Below the pieces are notes generated by a model, which was not told where the DNA came from, did not search any database, and was given only the letters and a program-made list of their open reading frames with translations. This document shows, in pieces, positions 1 through 8,932 of a stretch of 64,000 nucleotides of DNA (positions are counted from its first letter, which is position 1; the number at the start of each line of letters is the position of its first letter). Origin of the DNA: Kiritimatiellia bacterium (GTDB taxonomy: Bacteria; Verrucomicrobiota; Kiritimatiellia; UBA8416; YA12-FULL-48-11); assembly GCA_028716365.1 (NCBI GenBank), contig JAQUPZ010000001.1:965393-1029392 (forward strand), read 5' to 3'. The position numbers were made by a program, and so were the translations under genes.

Positions 1-440
1 ATGTTGGAAAGATTAACGGTGGAATGAATATTAACTCCGTTCCTGACCGTGTTGATTTTACCATTGATATAAGATCAACAACGAAAGTTGATCACAGTGC
101 GGTACTGAGAAAACTTCGAAGGGAACTTGGCGACGAAACTGAAATTGATAAATTTGTCGACCTGAGTCCGGTCCATGCCAGCGGGAAAGAACCTTTCGTC
201 AAATTGGTGTACAAGGTATGTGCCGGAGAAAAAATAAAAGCGGATTTACCGCGGTCGTTACCATACGTAACGGATGGATCTGTACTACAACCCTTGTATG
301 GTGGTGTCCCAACAGTAATACTTGGCCCGGGGCAGCCAGAGATGGCGCATAAAATCGATGAGTTCTGCTACATTCATAAAATTAAACAGGCCGTAGCCAT
401 TTATAAAAGAATAATATTAAACTGGGCACAAAAATCATGA
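1..440 (+). CDS. M20-family metallopeptidase, C-terminal part (cut by window edge)
   Basis: This is the C-terminal part of a peptidase M20 (ArgE/DapE/ACY1/CPG2) amidohydrolase. The frame is open from base 3, so the ATG at 24 is internal and the gene begins outside the window. The block GGMNINSVPDRVDFTIDIR matches the dimerisation-domain signature of the family, and MAHKIDEFCYI near the end carries the conserved C-terminal metal-ligand histidine. Members hydrolyse N-acyl amino acids or small peptides with two zinc ions. The substrate cannot be told from this part. Its stop overlaps the next start by four bases (ATGA), so it is probably co-translated with the epimerase-like gene. Confidence 0.85.
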   Translation, partial: VGKINGGMNINSVPDRVDFTIDIRSTTKVDHSAVLRKLRRELGDETEIDKFVDLSPVHASGKEPFVKLVYKVCAGEKIKADLPRSLPYVTDGSVLQPLYGGVPTVILGPGQPEMAHKIDEFCYIHKIKQAVAIYKRIILNWAQKS

Positions 441-1474
441 CTGAATATCCGGACAAAATATCCAGCGAAGAACAGCTTGAAGAACTTATATCGAGACCAA
501 CGGGCGAAGCTGTAGCGATGTTCTCGCGCATTGACGGAGATATGATATTTCTGGGTATAGGCGGCAAAATAGGCCTCTCGCTTGCAGCGATGGCAAAGCG
601 GGCCTGTGATAAAGCGGGAATAAAAAAGAGGATTATTGGTGTGTCTCTTTTCAGGTCGCCCGGTCAGCGGGAGAAGATTGAACTCGCAGGGATTGAGACA
701 ATTTCCGGGGATTTGCTGGACACCGAGTTTATTAAAAGCCTGCCGATTGTAAAAAACGTGTTCTTTATGGCAGGCATGAAATTTGGTTCCGAAGAGAACC
801 TTTTTCTTACCTGGGCGATGAATTCCTATCTGCCTGCACTGGTGGTTGAACATTTCAAAGGTTCCAGGATCGTTGCTTTTTCCACGGGCTGTGTATACCC
901 GCTTGTTCCGGTTGAATCAGGAGGTTCGCTGGAAACCGACAAGCCGGTTCCGGCAGGTGAATATGCGCAATCCTGTCTTGGAAGGGAAAGAATGTTTGAA
1001 TATGGAAGTATTAAGAACAAGACGAAGGTGTCGCTGATCCGCCTGAATTATGCCGTGGAGTTGCGGTATGGTGTTCTGGTTGATATTGCCCTGAAGGTGA
1101 AAAACAGACAACCCGTAGACCTGGCCATGGGATATTTCAATGTAATCTGGCAGGGCGATGCGAATGATGTTGTGCTCCGTTCGCTTGAACACTGTGCCAG
1201 TCCGGCCAATGTACTGAACATTACAGGTCCTGAAATTCTGTCCGTCAGAAAAGTGGCCGGTGAATTTGCAAAACTGTTTAAAGTTGATGTAAAATTTACT
1301 GGTAATGAGGCAAGTACGGCCCTTCTTAGCAATTCCGGGCGGGCCTATGATTTATTTGGCCGGCCTAAAGTTCCGATTGCACAGGTAATTAAATGGATTG
1401 CCGGCTGGATAATGGAAGATGGAAAATTATTGGGCAAACCAACACACTTTGAAGTAAGAAACGGAAAATATTAA
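437..1474 (+). CDS. NAD(P)-dependent epimerase/dehydratase family protein
   Basis: The 345 residues have an extended-SDR layout. An N-terminal Rossmann strand with the glycine motif GIGGKIG lies at about residues 36-42, a central serine/tyrosine region contains FSTGCVYPLV, and the C-terminal half resembles the substrate domain of nucleotide-sugar epimerases. The usual YxxxK is not clear (EYAQSCLGRER stands at that place), so catalysis may be altered or the protein may be a reductase variant. The start overlaps the preceding stop (ATGA). It probably acts on a sugar or sugar acid with the DapA-like and M20 neighbours. The substrate is unknown. Confidence 0.75.
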   Translation: MTEYPDKISSEEQLEELISRPTGEAVAMFSRIDGDMIFLGIGGKIGLSLAAMAKRACDKAGIKKRIIGVSLFRSPGQREKIELAGIETISGDLLDTEFIKSLPIVKNVFFMAGMKFGSEENLFLTWAMNSYLPALVVEHFKGSRIVAFSTGCVYPLVPVESGGSLETDKPVPAGEYAQSCLGRERMFEYGSIKNKTKVSLIRLNYAVELRYGVLVDIALKVKNRQPVDLAMGYFNVIWQGDANDVVLRSLEHCASPANVLNITGPEILSVRKVAGEFAKLFKVDVKFTGNEASTALLSNSGRAYDLFGRPKVPIAQVIKWIAGWIMEDGKLLGKPTHFEVRNGKY

Positions 1475-1491
1475 CGTATTGACTCGAAAGA

Positions 1492-1908
1492 ATGAAATTG
1501 ATTCAGAACTGGTGGAATTTTTCAAAATGTTGGAATGGAGTAGGTGCGCCACTTTTTTGGTGGTCGCTGGGGTGTTTTCTTCTTTTTATTCTGGCGGTTG
1601 TTTTGTTCCTTCGGGAGAAAACGTTAGCGAATAATCGCTGGAGTTTTCTCTTAGTGATTGTGATTACACTCTTCGTACATTTTATTGTTATCCTACTCAC
1701 TTGGTCTCGAGTATATGCAACGCTTTATACTACGAGTTATATGTGGGCACCTGGAGAACAGGAAAAGAACGCTTTCCTGTTGTGGCAGGCAACAATTGGA
1801 ATGGGTACTCTTTCGTCATGCCTTTTGTTAGGTACATTACTTTTGTTGAAGCGTGAGACACCAGCCAAAACATCGGAACTTGCGGCTCGTAATCTTGTTG
1901 AACTTTAA
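1492..1908 (+). CDS. Small integral membrane protein of unknown function
   Basis: The 138-residue protein has about three hydrophobic segments: residues 22-42 (FWWSLGCFLLFILAVVLF), about 50-70 (SFLLVIVITLFVHFIVILL) and about 98-120. Hydrophilic ends and a loop with YATLYTTSYMWAPGEQ separate them. No family is recognised. It lies 17 bp after the epimerase and 15 bp before the DapA-like gene on the same strand, so it is probably in the same operon. Anion-transport or DUF-type membrane proteins of this size are common, and no function is assigned. Confidence 0.6.
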   Translation: MKLIQNWWNFSKCWNGVGAPLFWWSLGCFLLFILAVVLFLREKTLANNRWSFLLVIVITLFVHFIVILLTWSRVYATLYTTSYMWAPGEQEKNAFLLWQATIGMGTLSSCLLLGTLLLLKRETPAKTSELAARNLVEL

Positions 1909-1923
1909 CGTTGAGGTTATTTT

Positions 1924-2991
1924 GTGAAAAAATCGGAACTGCCTGAAAATGTTGTAGATGCTTTGCATAAAGGCGTTGTTATTCCGGCGCTGCCATTGGC
2001 GTTGGATCATAACCGGAAACTGGATGTCCGCCGGCAACGGGCATTGATAAGGTATTACCTGGATGCCGGTGCCGGGGGTGTGGCCGTTGCTGTTCATACC
2101 ACCCAGTTTGAAATCCGCCTTCCGGAGATTGGTTTGTACAAGCCGGTATTGGAAATAGCAAAAGAAGAATTTGATAATTATGTTTCCAGGACAAAAAAGC
2201 CGGTTATCCGGATTGCCGGAGTCATAGGGAAAACGGATCAGGCCGTCGGGGAAGCGCAGCTTGCCTTGAAAACCGGTTATCATGCAGTACTGCTGAGCCT
2301 GGCTGCGTTTGCTGATGCTTCCAATGATACCATTTTGGAACATTGCAGGAAAGTGGCTGAAGTAATGCCTGTCGTTGGTTTTTATTTGCAGCCTGCTGTT
2401 GGCGGCAGGAAACTGGATGTTAATTTCTGGAGGGAATTTGCCCGGATTGAAAATGTGATTGCCGTAAAAATGGCGCCCTTTAACCGGTACCAGACCCTGG
2501 ATGTTGTGCGTGGTGTTGTTGAATCAGGCAGGGCAGATGAAATAGCCTTATACACTGGTAATGATGATAACATCCTGATCGATTTATTATCAGAATACAG
2601 TATTTCCACTGGTGATGGGATTGTAAAAAAACGAATTGCCGGTGGTTTACTGGGACATTGGGCTGTTTGGACACGGTCGGCGGTAAAACTGCTGGATAGA
2701 ATCCATCAATCGAATTTTAAAGACGATTTGCAGCAGCTTCTGACTTTGGGAATTAAGATTACAGACAGCAATGCCGCATTTTTTGATGTCGCAAATAATT
2801 TTGCCGGCTGTATCGTCGGTATTCATGAGGTACTTCGCCGGCAGGGTTTGCTGGAAGGAATATGGACCTTGAACAAGAACGAAGTACTTTCTCCCGGGCA
2901 AAAGGAAGAAATAGATCGCGTTTATGCCGCATATCCCGAATTGAATGACGATGCCTTTGTGGCTGAAAATCGTGACAGGTGGTTGTCGTAA
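1924..2991 (+). CDS. Dihydrodipicolinate synthase/N-acetylneuraminate lyase family protein
   Basis: This DapA-superfamily TIM barrel of 355 residues uses a GTG start. Family enzymes form a Schiff base between a lysine and a 2-oxo acid to catalyse aldol cleavage or condensation. Lys182 in VIAVKMAPF is the likely Schiff-base residue and Tyr154 in VVGFYLQPA the proton-relay tyrosine. The protein is about 60 residues longer than DapA (about 292), with an extended C-terminus (ELNDDAFVAENRDRW). That favours a catabolic sugar-acid lyase/dehydratase or an orphan paralogue over lysine biosynthesis. The upstream epimerase and M20 peptidase fit a carbohydrate or amino-sugar acid route. Confidence 0.85.
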   Translation: MKKSELPENVVDALHKGVVIPALPLALDHNRKLDVRRQRALIRYYLDAGAGGVAVAVHTTQFEIRLPEIGLYKPVLEIAKEEFDNYVSRTKKPVIRIAGVIGKTDQAVGEAQLALKTGYHAVLLSLAAFADASNDTILEHCRKVAEVMPVVGFYLQPAVGGRKLDVNFWREFARIENVIAVKMAPFNRYQTLDVVRGVVESGRADEIALYTGNDDNILIDLLSEYSISTGDGIVKKRIAGGLLGHWAVWTRSAVKLLDRIHQSNFKDDLQQLLTLGIKITDSNAAFFDVANNFAGCIVGIHEVLRRQGLLEGIWTLNKNEVLSPGQKEEIDRVYAAYPELNDDAFVAENRDRWLS

Positions 2992-3023
2992 AGTATGGCC
3001 GAACTGGTATTAGGAGGAGAGTC

Positions 3024-3944
3024 GTGCTGACACTACGTAATTCGAATATCAACCTGCCGGCGTTTTTACTGGCAGGAATAATGGGATGGGGTACCGTTTG
3101 TCAGACAGATGCCGCAGAACCGGCTTCGCTGATTGATCAAACCTGGACATGGGGTTACGTTATAGAGGGAAAATTGCCAGGCAAGGTGCCGTTCATCAGC
3201 GCGTCCGGCGGTACTCCGTTCGACGGTGTCTCCAGTTGCAGTCTTGAGACCGGTGCCCGTTACCTTGGCACACCCAACGTTGTCTTCATGAACAGTAACC
3301 ATAACATGAATACATTGACCCCCGAATATCTCTACCGGTTATCTTCGTGTAACCAGATAATCTGTGCACTTCAACACGGTAAATACAAGGAAACGGCGGA
3401 ACGGGTGAGCAGGTTGTCAAAGGAGAATAAGAAAATCATCGGCGGTCTCATCGATGACTTCAGGGAAAAGACCGGGCCGAGCAAAGCTATCACCCCGGAG
3501 GAAACCAAGGCCATTTACGAAGCGCTCAAGAGCGCAAATCCCGAGCTTAAACTTTATCTGGTTCGTTATACCTGGCAGGATCAGAACGAGATGGTTCCTT
3601 TCCTCCCATACTTTGATGTCATCAACCTGTGGGTATGGGTCCCGGACGAGAAGGTGTGGCAGGAAACCATCGGACCGGAAATTGATAAAATCGCAGCTCT
3701 CACAAAGAAGCCCATTGTGCTTGGTCTCTTTCTGCATGACTACGGCAAGAACGGCAAAGCGATGCCCATGAATTTTCTGGAAATGCAGTGCCGAACGGCC
3801 GTGGAATTACTTCGAGCCGGAAAAATTACGGGTATCATCTTTTTGCAGAACGGCTGGTTTGATCATGAAACTCATCGTCCGCAAGTACAGTGGGTCAAGC
3901 AATACCTTGACTGGCTCTCAGGGACGCAAACAGTCCGGAAATGA
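3024..3944 (+). CDS. Secreted protein of unknown function with TIM-barrel-like sequence
   Basis: The chosen start is GTG 3024, six bases after a strong AGGAGG at 3012-3017. An upstream in-frame ATG at 2979 would overlap the previous gene and has no ribosome site. The 306-residue product begins with a signal peptide (hydrophobic LPAFLLAGIMGWGTV, cleavage near TDAAEP). The mature part has alternating beta/alpha texture with GGLIDDFREKTG, LYLVRYTWQD and VINLWVWVPD, which resembles glycoside-hydrolase-like barrels, but no family motif is certain. It probably acts outside the cytoplasm. No function is assigned. Confidence 0.7.
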   Translation: MLTLRNSNINLPAFLLAGIMGWGTVCQTDAAEPASLIDQTWTWGYVIEGKLPGKVPFISASGGTPFDGVSSCSLETGARYLGTPNVVFMNSNHNMNTLTPEYLYRLSSCNQIICALQHGKYKETAERVSRLSKENKKIIGGLIDDFREKTGPSKAITPEETKAIYEALKSANPELKLYLVRYTWQDQNEMVPFLPYFDVINLWVWVPDEKVWQETIGPEIDKIAALTKKPIVLGLFLHDYGKNGKAMPMNFLEMQCRTAVELLRAGKITGIIFLQNGWFDHETHRPQVQWVKQYLDWLSGTQTVRK

Positions 3945-3995
3945 TCATGTGGATACCGTTTGTAATAAAACATCAGTCACCAGGGAGGAGTCATC

Positions 3996-4946
3996 ATGAT
4001 GGCAAAGTCTATTTCACAGGAAAGTCATAAAGAATTATTATTGGAGGGACGCAGACAATTCCTGTTTCAACTTTCAACAGCAGTTGCCGCTGTGTCGGCA
4101 TTTGGGGCGGAATCATCCAAAACTGCAGTTCCATTACCCACAATCCAGCTTGGCCAGCATTGTATCAGCAGACTGGTTGCCGGATGGAACCCCATAGGAG
4201 GTTACTCGTATCTTGGGCCGCATACAGACCGGCACATGAAGGAATATTTCACGACGGAACGGACGGTCCAGTTCCTGCTGGACTGCGAGCGTCAGGGGAT
4301 CACTGCCCACCAATTCTCTCCCATAGCAAACACGGTGGAGGTCCTGCGGCAGGTTCGTGAGCACAGTTCAAAAATGCAATTCATATGCCTGCATTCTGGG
4401 CGTAGTGGCGTCAAGGAAATGGCCGAGAGTACCCGGCCAATTGCGATGGCGCATCACGGTGGCGCAACGGACAGGTTTTTCCGCGAAGGTAAGAGCCGGG
4501 AAGTACATGATTATGTCAAGGAAGTCCATGATCGCGGTATGCTGGCCGGTGTTTCCGCCCACAACCCCGACTGTATCAAGCAGGTTGCCGATGAAGGCTG
4601 GGAAGTGGATTTCTTCATGACGTGTTTCTACTACATCACACGGAATAAAAACGCCGATACCAAGGTGCCGTCCATTGCCACGGTGGAAATCAGTCATACA
4701 TTTCTTGAAAGCGATCCAATGGCGATGACTTCGGTGATTCGACAGGTAAAACAGCCATGCCTGGGATTCAAGATCCTTGCGGCGGGCCGTATGTGTGCCA
4801 GCGAGGCGCGTGTGAAACAGGCATTCAAGTTTGCCTTCGACCATATTAAGCCGACGGATGGGATCATTGTTGGTATGTATCCTCGATTCTTTGACGAAAT
4901 CCGGGCCAACACGCAACATACCAGGGATATGGGAAAAGTTTCATGA
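3996..4946 (+). CDS. Tat-exported aldo/keto-reductase-like protein (family copy 1)
   Basis: A twin-arginine signal (GRRQFLFQLSTAVAAVSAFG, about residues 18-37) precedes a TIM-barrel-like domain. The same family occurs at 10475 and 51590 in this window. Shared blocks are ISRLVAGWNP (ISRLLLGGN in copy 3), GVSAHNPDCIKQ (GVGAHDLNVIKE), and IxFKILAAG near the C-terminus (GFKILAAGRM here). The fold is like the aldo/keto reductases, but a clear Asp-Tyr-Lys-His tetrad is not visible, so oxidoreductase activity is doubtful. A strong GGGAGGAG ribosome site lies upstream, and ATG 3996 and ATG 3999 are both possible starts. Confidence 0.7.
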   Translation: MMAKSISQESHKELLLEGRRQFLFQLSTAVAAVSAFGAESSKTAVPLPTIQLGQHCISRLVAGWNPIGGYSYLGPHTDRHMKEYFTTERTVQFLLDCERQGITAHQFSPIANTVEVLRQVREHSSKMQFICLHSGRSGVKEMAESTRPIAMAHHGGATDRFFREGKSREVHDYVKEVHDRGMLAGVSAHNPDCIKQVADEGWEVDFFMTCFYYITRNKNADTKVPSIATVEISHTFLESDPMAMTSVIRQVKQPCLGFKILAAGRMCASEARVKQAFKFAFDHIKPTDGIIVGMYPRFFDEIRANTQHTRDMGKVS

Positions 4947-5051
4947 TCCTTTTCTCTTAGCCTGTATTATAATCACAACTTACGGGAAACAGAATCCGGA
5001 AGCAATAAAGTCATTAGGGCAGTTTAACAAATGTCATGACCGTTTTGTAAC

Positions 5052-5110
5052 TGTAGCCACCCGCTCTGTCGGGGTGAATAATAACGCGGCGACAGAGCGC
5101 CGCGGCTACA
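5052..5110. repeat. REP-like double-hairpin element A
   Basis: Outer arms TGTAGCC (5052-5058) and GGCTACA (5104-5110) enclose two hairpins whose loops carry complementary cores, CTCTGT in the first and ACAGAG in the second. The layout matches the elements at 24038, 51473 and 54046 in this window. It lies after the Tat-protein gene and before lacI, in a 341-bp gene-free stretch whose only other features are the palindrome and promoter of lacI. Confidence 0.65.
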
Positions 5111-5236
5111 ATATTTCTTAAACCGCTCTAGTGAAATAACGCAGGACTTTAACAACATGTAATAAACTCTTCTGTGCCAGAAGTTTCGGTGAAATGTTGT
5201 TGTCCCCAATCCGGGTACTCTAAAAAATATCATTAT

Positions 5237-5250
5237 CTCATACGTATGAG
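5237..5250. promoter_or_regulatory. Candidate operator of the LacI-type regulator
   Basis: CTCATACGTATGAG is a perfect 14-bp palindrome with a central CG step, as is usual for LacI-family operators. It ends one base before the TTGACA -35 hexamer of lacI, so bound repressor would block its own promoter. No second copy was noticed in the window. Confidence 0.55.
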
Positions 5251-5251
5251 G

Positions 5252-5280
5252 TTGACATATTCTGCGGAACATGCCATTAT
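5252..5280 (+). promoter_or_regulatory. Promoter of lacI, probably giving a leaderless mRNA
   Basis: The hexamers are TTGACA (5252-5257) and CATTAT (5275-5280) with a 17-bp spacer. Transcription would be expected to begin about seven bases later, at 5287-5288, which is the A of the lacI ATG. No ribosome site precedes that ATG, so a leaderless message is likely. Confidence 0.55.
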
Positions 5281-5287
5281 TACGGCC

Positions 5288-6298
5288 ATGAAAGTAACGC
5301 AGAAAGACATTGCAGTACGACTTAATGTTTCGCCTTCGCTTGTTTCCAGGGCATTGACAGGGACTGCCGACGTGATTGGTGCTTCTGAAAAAACGGTCAA
5401 ACGTATTCAAGAGGAGGCAGGCCGTTTGAATTATCATCCCAGCGCGGCTGCACTTGCGCTGCGCGGCAGACCAACAGGAACGCTTGGCCTGGTGATAAAG
5501 GATTTCGATGATCCATTCTTCGGACACATGGTACGTGAACTCCAGCGGCTGGCGAGGGAAGCTGGTTACTCGCTGATTATGACTGGCTGCGACTCGAAGG
5601 ATTCGACGACCATGGATCTTTTTTCTCTAACGAAATTTGGACTCGATGGTCTCGTGTTGTGCGGTAGTGATTTTCTGCCCGACGGTCTTGATGCTCTCAT
5701 CTCGACCGGTCTCAGGGTGGTTCAGATCGGCGTCGGTAAAAAACACAACGGCGTGACGGCTGTATGTGTTGATCAGGCGCGTGGAATGGAGCTTTTGCTC
5801 CGGCATCTCGTGGAACTTGGTCACTCGCAGGTCGGTTACGTTGGCGACAATTCCGACCCGAATCGCCGCCGTGAAAATCTTCTCGCGACAACGATGCGTA
5901 AGATGGGAATGACAATTCGCCGTGAATGGTTCATTCGTTCCGGCAAAACAGGGCCGGACGCCGGCTATGAAGGAATGATGCATTTAATCAAGATCGGGCA
6001 CGGTGCTCTACCGACCGCCGTAGTCATGGCAGACGATGCCTTTGCGATCACTGCTCTGCGTGCCTGTCATGAAAATGGCGTGGAAGTTCCCGCCGATCTG
6101 TCAATCGTCGGCGTAGACGATATTCCCTTTGCGCGGATGACTATTCCTGCGTTGACAACAGTGCGCCAGCCGACCGAGAAACTGGTGCGAGCAGCTTTTA
6201 GCCTGATTGTTGGAAATGGCGAAACAAAAAACAGGGATTGCATGGTCATCGAACCGGAACTGGTGGTTCGTGAATCATGCGCCAAACCGGTCCGATAA
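5288..6298 (+). CDS. LacI-family transcriptional regulator
   Basis: The 336-residue repressor has a typical LacI layout. The N-terminal helix-turn-helix is MKVTQKDIAVRLNVSPSLVS with hinge LNYHPSAAALALRG, followed by a periplasmic-binding-protein-like sensor domain ending with DIPFARMTIPALTTVRQP. The ATG at 5288 gives the canonical N-terminus; an upstream in-frame start at 5174 would add 38 residues and is rejected. The gene directly precedes gdhA, the oxidoreductase and the aminotransferase, with a short hairpin between lacI and gdhA, so it probably controls them and itself through the palindrome at 5237. The effector is unknown, probably a sugar or amino sugar. Confidence 0.92.
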   Translation: MKVTQKDIAVRLNVSPSLVSRALTGTADVIGASEKTVKRIQEEAGRLNYHPSAAALALRGRPTGTLGLVIKDFDDPFFGHMVRELQRLAREAGYSLIMTGCDSKDSTTMDLFSLTKFGLDGLVLCGSDFLPDGLDALISTGLRVVQIGVGKKHNGVTAVCVDQARGMELLLRHLVELGHSQVGYVGDNSDPNRRRENLLATTMRKMGMTIRREWFIRSGKTGPDAGYEGMMHLIKIGHGALPTAVVMADDAFAITALRACHENGVEVPADLSIVGVDDIPFARMTIPALTTVRQPTEKLVRAAFSLIVGNGETKNRDCMVIEPELVVRESCAKPVR

Positions 6299-6303
6299 AG
6301 CAT

Positions 6304-6321
6304 GTGCCCGGAGCAGGGCAC
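6304..6321 (+). repeat. Hairpin between lacI and gdhA
   Basis: GTGCCC (6304-6309) and GGGCAC (6316-6321) pair around a six-base loop five bases after the lacI stop. No T-run follows, so it more likely stabilises or partly attenuates the message than ends it. Confidence 0.45.
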
Positions 6322-6345
6322 AATAATGAGAAAGGAATGTAGAAT

Positions 6346-7608
6346 ATGAGCAAAAAGAATTCGATGCTGGCAAATGCGTTGGCTAACTTTGATAAGACTG
6401 TACCGTTACTGAGAAGTGAATTTCATGATGACGTTTTCGAACGACTGCGTTTCTGCAAGGAACGCAGTGAACTGCGTCTTGCGCCTCAGTTGTCCGACGG
6501 CAAGTCGCATGTTTTCATGGCGTATGTTGTTGAGCACAGCAATACGCTTGGCGCCGCCAAGGGCGGCATCAGAATGGCACCGGATGTTACGATAGACGAC
6601 GTCAGCGCATTGGCGATGGAGATGTCCTGGAAATGCGCTTTGATAGGCGTTCCATTCGGCGGCGGCAAGAGCGGTATCGTGGCTGATCCGTCGAAGCTCT
6701 CTGCTTTTGACAAGGAGACTCTCATTCGCAGTTTTACGCGCGGAGCACTGCGCCACATTCATCCGCTCGTGTATGTACCCGCTCCGGACATGGGTACAAA
6801 CGAAGCGGATATGGGCCACATCAAGGATGCAATTTCATATTCACAGGGACTGGCCACAACACAGGGCTGTTACATCACCGGCAAGCCGGTATTACTGGGC
6901 GGTATCCCTGGTCGTCGCGAGGCCACGGGTCGCGGTGTTTCGATCGCAACGGTCGAGGCGATGAAGATGCTTGGTATGAAGCCAAAAGGTGCAACAGCGA
7001 TAGTGCAGGGGTTCGGCAATGTCGGCTCTGTTGCTGCGATGGCGCTGGAAGAAAAAGGTCTGAAGATCGTAGGTATTTCGGATGTGTACGGCGCATTATA
7101 TAACGAGAAAGGGCTTGATCTTAAAAAACTATTCGAACATGTGAAGAAAACGGGCACGATCAAGGGGTTTACAGACGGCAAAGCAATTGACGGTCGCGCA
7201 CTGCTCGAGTGTCCGTGTGATGTTCTCGTTCCTGCGGCAACAGCAAACCAGATCACCGAAGAGAATGCCGGAATTATCAAGGCGAAAATCATAGCGGAGG
7301 GCGCCAATGGCCCGACCACGCCGGAAGCGGATGACATTCTCGAGAAACGCAAGGTGTTTGTGATACCTGACATTCTCTGCAATGCCGGTGGTGTGTATGT
7401 ATCGTATCTGGAATACACGCAGGAGACACAGCAGGAGCAGATGACCGAGGTTGAGGTGAGGGCACGCCTTGAAAATCGCATGACGGAAAAGTTTGCATTG
7501 GTTGCAAAGACGGCCACTGAGCGGAAACTCCACGTGCGGCAGGCCGCGATGTATCTGGCTGTGAAGAATGTCTGCACGGCAATTGTCGCACGCGGCGCGT
7601 TGCCGTAA
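6346..7608 (+). CDS. gdhA: Glutamate dehydrogenase (Glu/Leu/Phe/Val dehydrogenase family)
   Basis: The 420-residue length is normal for hexameric bacterial GDH. Visible motifs are AAKGGIRM with substrate lysine Lys72, WKCALIGVPFGGGKSGI with Lys96 and catalytic Lys108, PAPDMGTNEADM with Asp148, and the Rossmann glycines VQGFGNVGS in the C-terminal nucleotide domain. The reaction is the reversible oxidative deamination of glutamate to 2-oxoglutarate and ammonium; NAD or NADP use cannot be read safely. A GAAAGGAATG ribosome site precedes ATG. Next to an aminotransferase it could recycle glutamate formed by transamination of an amino sugar or omega-amino acid. Confidence 0.95.
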   Translation: MSKKNSMLANALANFDKTVPLLRSEFHDDVFERLRFCKERSELRLAPQLSDGKSHVFMAYVVEHSNTLGAAKGGIRMAPDVTIDDVSALAMEMSWKCALIGVPFGGGKSGIVADPSKLSAFDKETLIRSFTRGALRHIHPLVYVPAPDMGTNEADMGHIKDAISYSQGLATTQGCYITGKPVLLGGIPGRREATGRGVSIATVEAMKMLGMKPKGATAIVQGFGNVGSVAAMALEEKGLKIVGISDVYGALYNEKGLDLKKLFEHVKKTGTIKGFTDGKAIDGRALLECPCDVLVPAATANQITEENAGIIKAKIIAEGANGPTTPEADDILEKRKVFVIPDILCNAGGVYVSYLEYTQETQQEQMTEVEVRARLENRMTEKFALVAKTATERKLHVRQAAMYLAVKNVCTAIVARGALP

Positions 7609-7643
7609 ATTGATGGAAAAACAATCAGGAGGAGAAAGATAAA

Positions 7644-8909
7644 ATGAGCATGAAACCTTTGGATGTAACAATCATCGGCGGCGGGATGATCACGAACGAT
7701 CTAATTCTGCCTTCGGTCTATCACCTTCAGCGCATCGGCGCGGCCGGTAAAATCACTATTTGTGCGTTGAACAGCGCGCCGCTGAGGGCGTTGAAAGACA
7801 GCGCGGACATCAAGCAGGCATTTCCCGGGCAGGACTTTGAAGCAGTTCCGGCAGTTACGGAGCCGCCGGATAAAATGTATCCGGACATTTTCAAGGATGT
7901 TCTGAAAAAGATGAAACCGCGGCAGACAGTCATCGTGGCGGTGCCGGACCAGTTTCATTACAATGTCGTAAAGGAAGCGCTGAACAACAATCAGCATGTG
8001 CTTTGTGCAAAACCGCTGGTATTGAAGTACGACCATGCGGCTGAAATCGAGGAGCTCGCGCTCTCCAAAGGGTTGTTTGTCGGCGTGGAATATCACAAGC
8101 GTTTCGATCGCCGGTCGTTGATGGCCAAACGCCATTACGCGCTGGGACAGTTTGGCGAATTCAAAATGGGCGAAGCGAAACTGATTGAGCCGTATTATTA
8201 CCGGTATTCCAACTTCCAGAACTGGTTTACGACCGACAAAACGGACCCGTTTGTTTATGTCGGCTGTCATTACGTTGATCTTGTGTATTTTATCACCGGC
8301 CTGAAACCTGTCGGTCTTTCCGTACAGGGTGTGACGGGCAGGTTCCCGAACGGCAATGAAGGTTATATGTGGTCGAACGGGCGTGTTCGTTACGAAAACG
8401 GCGCCCTGCTTTCGGTGACAGACGGGCTCGGGTATCCGAATGACGCTGCGGGCAGTAACGACCAGGGACTGTTGATGTACTGCGAGGGCAAGGATTCATC
8501 CGGCATGATAGAACATGACGACCATGATCGCGGCGTGCGTTATGCATATCTTGACCCGATAGGGTGCGGCGGTTCGAAATACAACTATGTGAGTCCCGAT
8601 TTCTACAGGGTTGTTCCATGGGAAGGGCAGGGATATAAGCCGACCGGTTATGGTTACGATTCCATTGCGGCAAATGTCAACATGATGAATTCAATCGAGG
8701 CGGCAACTGAGTCGCTTGGCGTCGATGCCGCGCTTGCAAAACGACGCGAGTTGATCAAAGACGCTGACAGGCAGGGTATTCTCGCGACACCTGCCAACAG
8801 TTCGATAAATGAACTCGTTGTCGAGGCAGCCAGGTTGTCCATAGCCAATGACGGGCAGTGGGTGAATATTGTTTACGGCGATAAACCGCATGTTAAATTG
8901 AGAAAATAA
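7644..8909 (+). CDS. Gfo/Idh/MocA-family oxidoreductase
   Basis: The 421-residue cytoplasmic protein has an N-terminal NAD(P)-binding Rossmann fold (VTIIGGGMITND), the family lysine motif in LCAKPLVLKYDHAAEI (around residue 120) and a C-terminal alpha/beta substrate domain with YHKRFDRRSLMAKRHYALG. Relatives oxidise or reduce hydroxyl groups of sugars, inositols or amino sugars. The ribosome site AGGAGGAGAAAG is strong. It sits 35 bp after gdhA and 23 bp before the aminotransferase. A dehydrogenase making a keto-sugar that the aminotransferase consumes, or the reverse, would fit. The substrate is not identified. Confidence 0.88.
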   Translation: MSMKPLDVTIIGGGMITNDLILPSVYHLQRIGAAGKITICALNSAPLRALKDSADIKQAFPGQDFEAVPAVTEPPDKMYPDIFKDVLKKMKPRQTVIVAVPDQFHYNVVKEALNNNQHVLCAKPLVLKYDHAAEIEELALSKGLFVGVEYHKRFDRRSLMAKRHYALGQFGEFKMGEAKLIEPYYYRYSNFQNWFTTDKTDPFVYVGCHYVDLVYFITGLKPVGLSVQGVTGRFPNGNEGYMWSNGRVRYENGALLSVTDGLGYPNDAAGSNDQGLLMYCEGKDSSGMIEHDDHDRGVRYAYLDPIGCGGSKYNYVSPDFYRVVPWEGQGYKPTGYGYDSIAANVNMMNSIEAATESLGVDAALAKRRELIKDADRQGILATPANSSINELVVEAARLSIANDGQWVNIVYGDKPHVKLRK

Positions 8910-8932
8910 TTCAAAAAAGGAGAAGTACTGAA

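Noticed and set aside
5174..5287. Longer lacI start 38 codons upstream
   Set aside because: The added part precedes and includes the operator and promoter, and LacI proteins begin at the helix-turn-helix.
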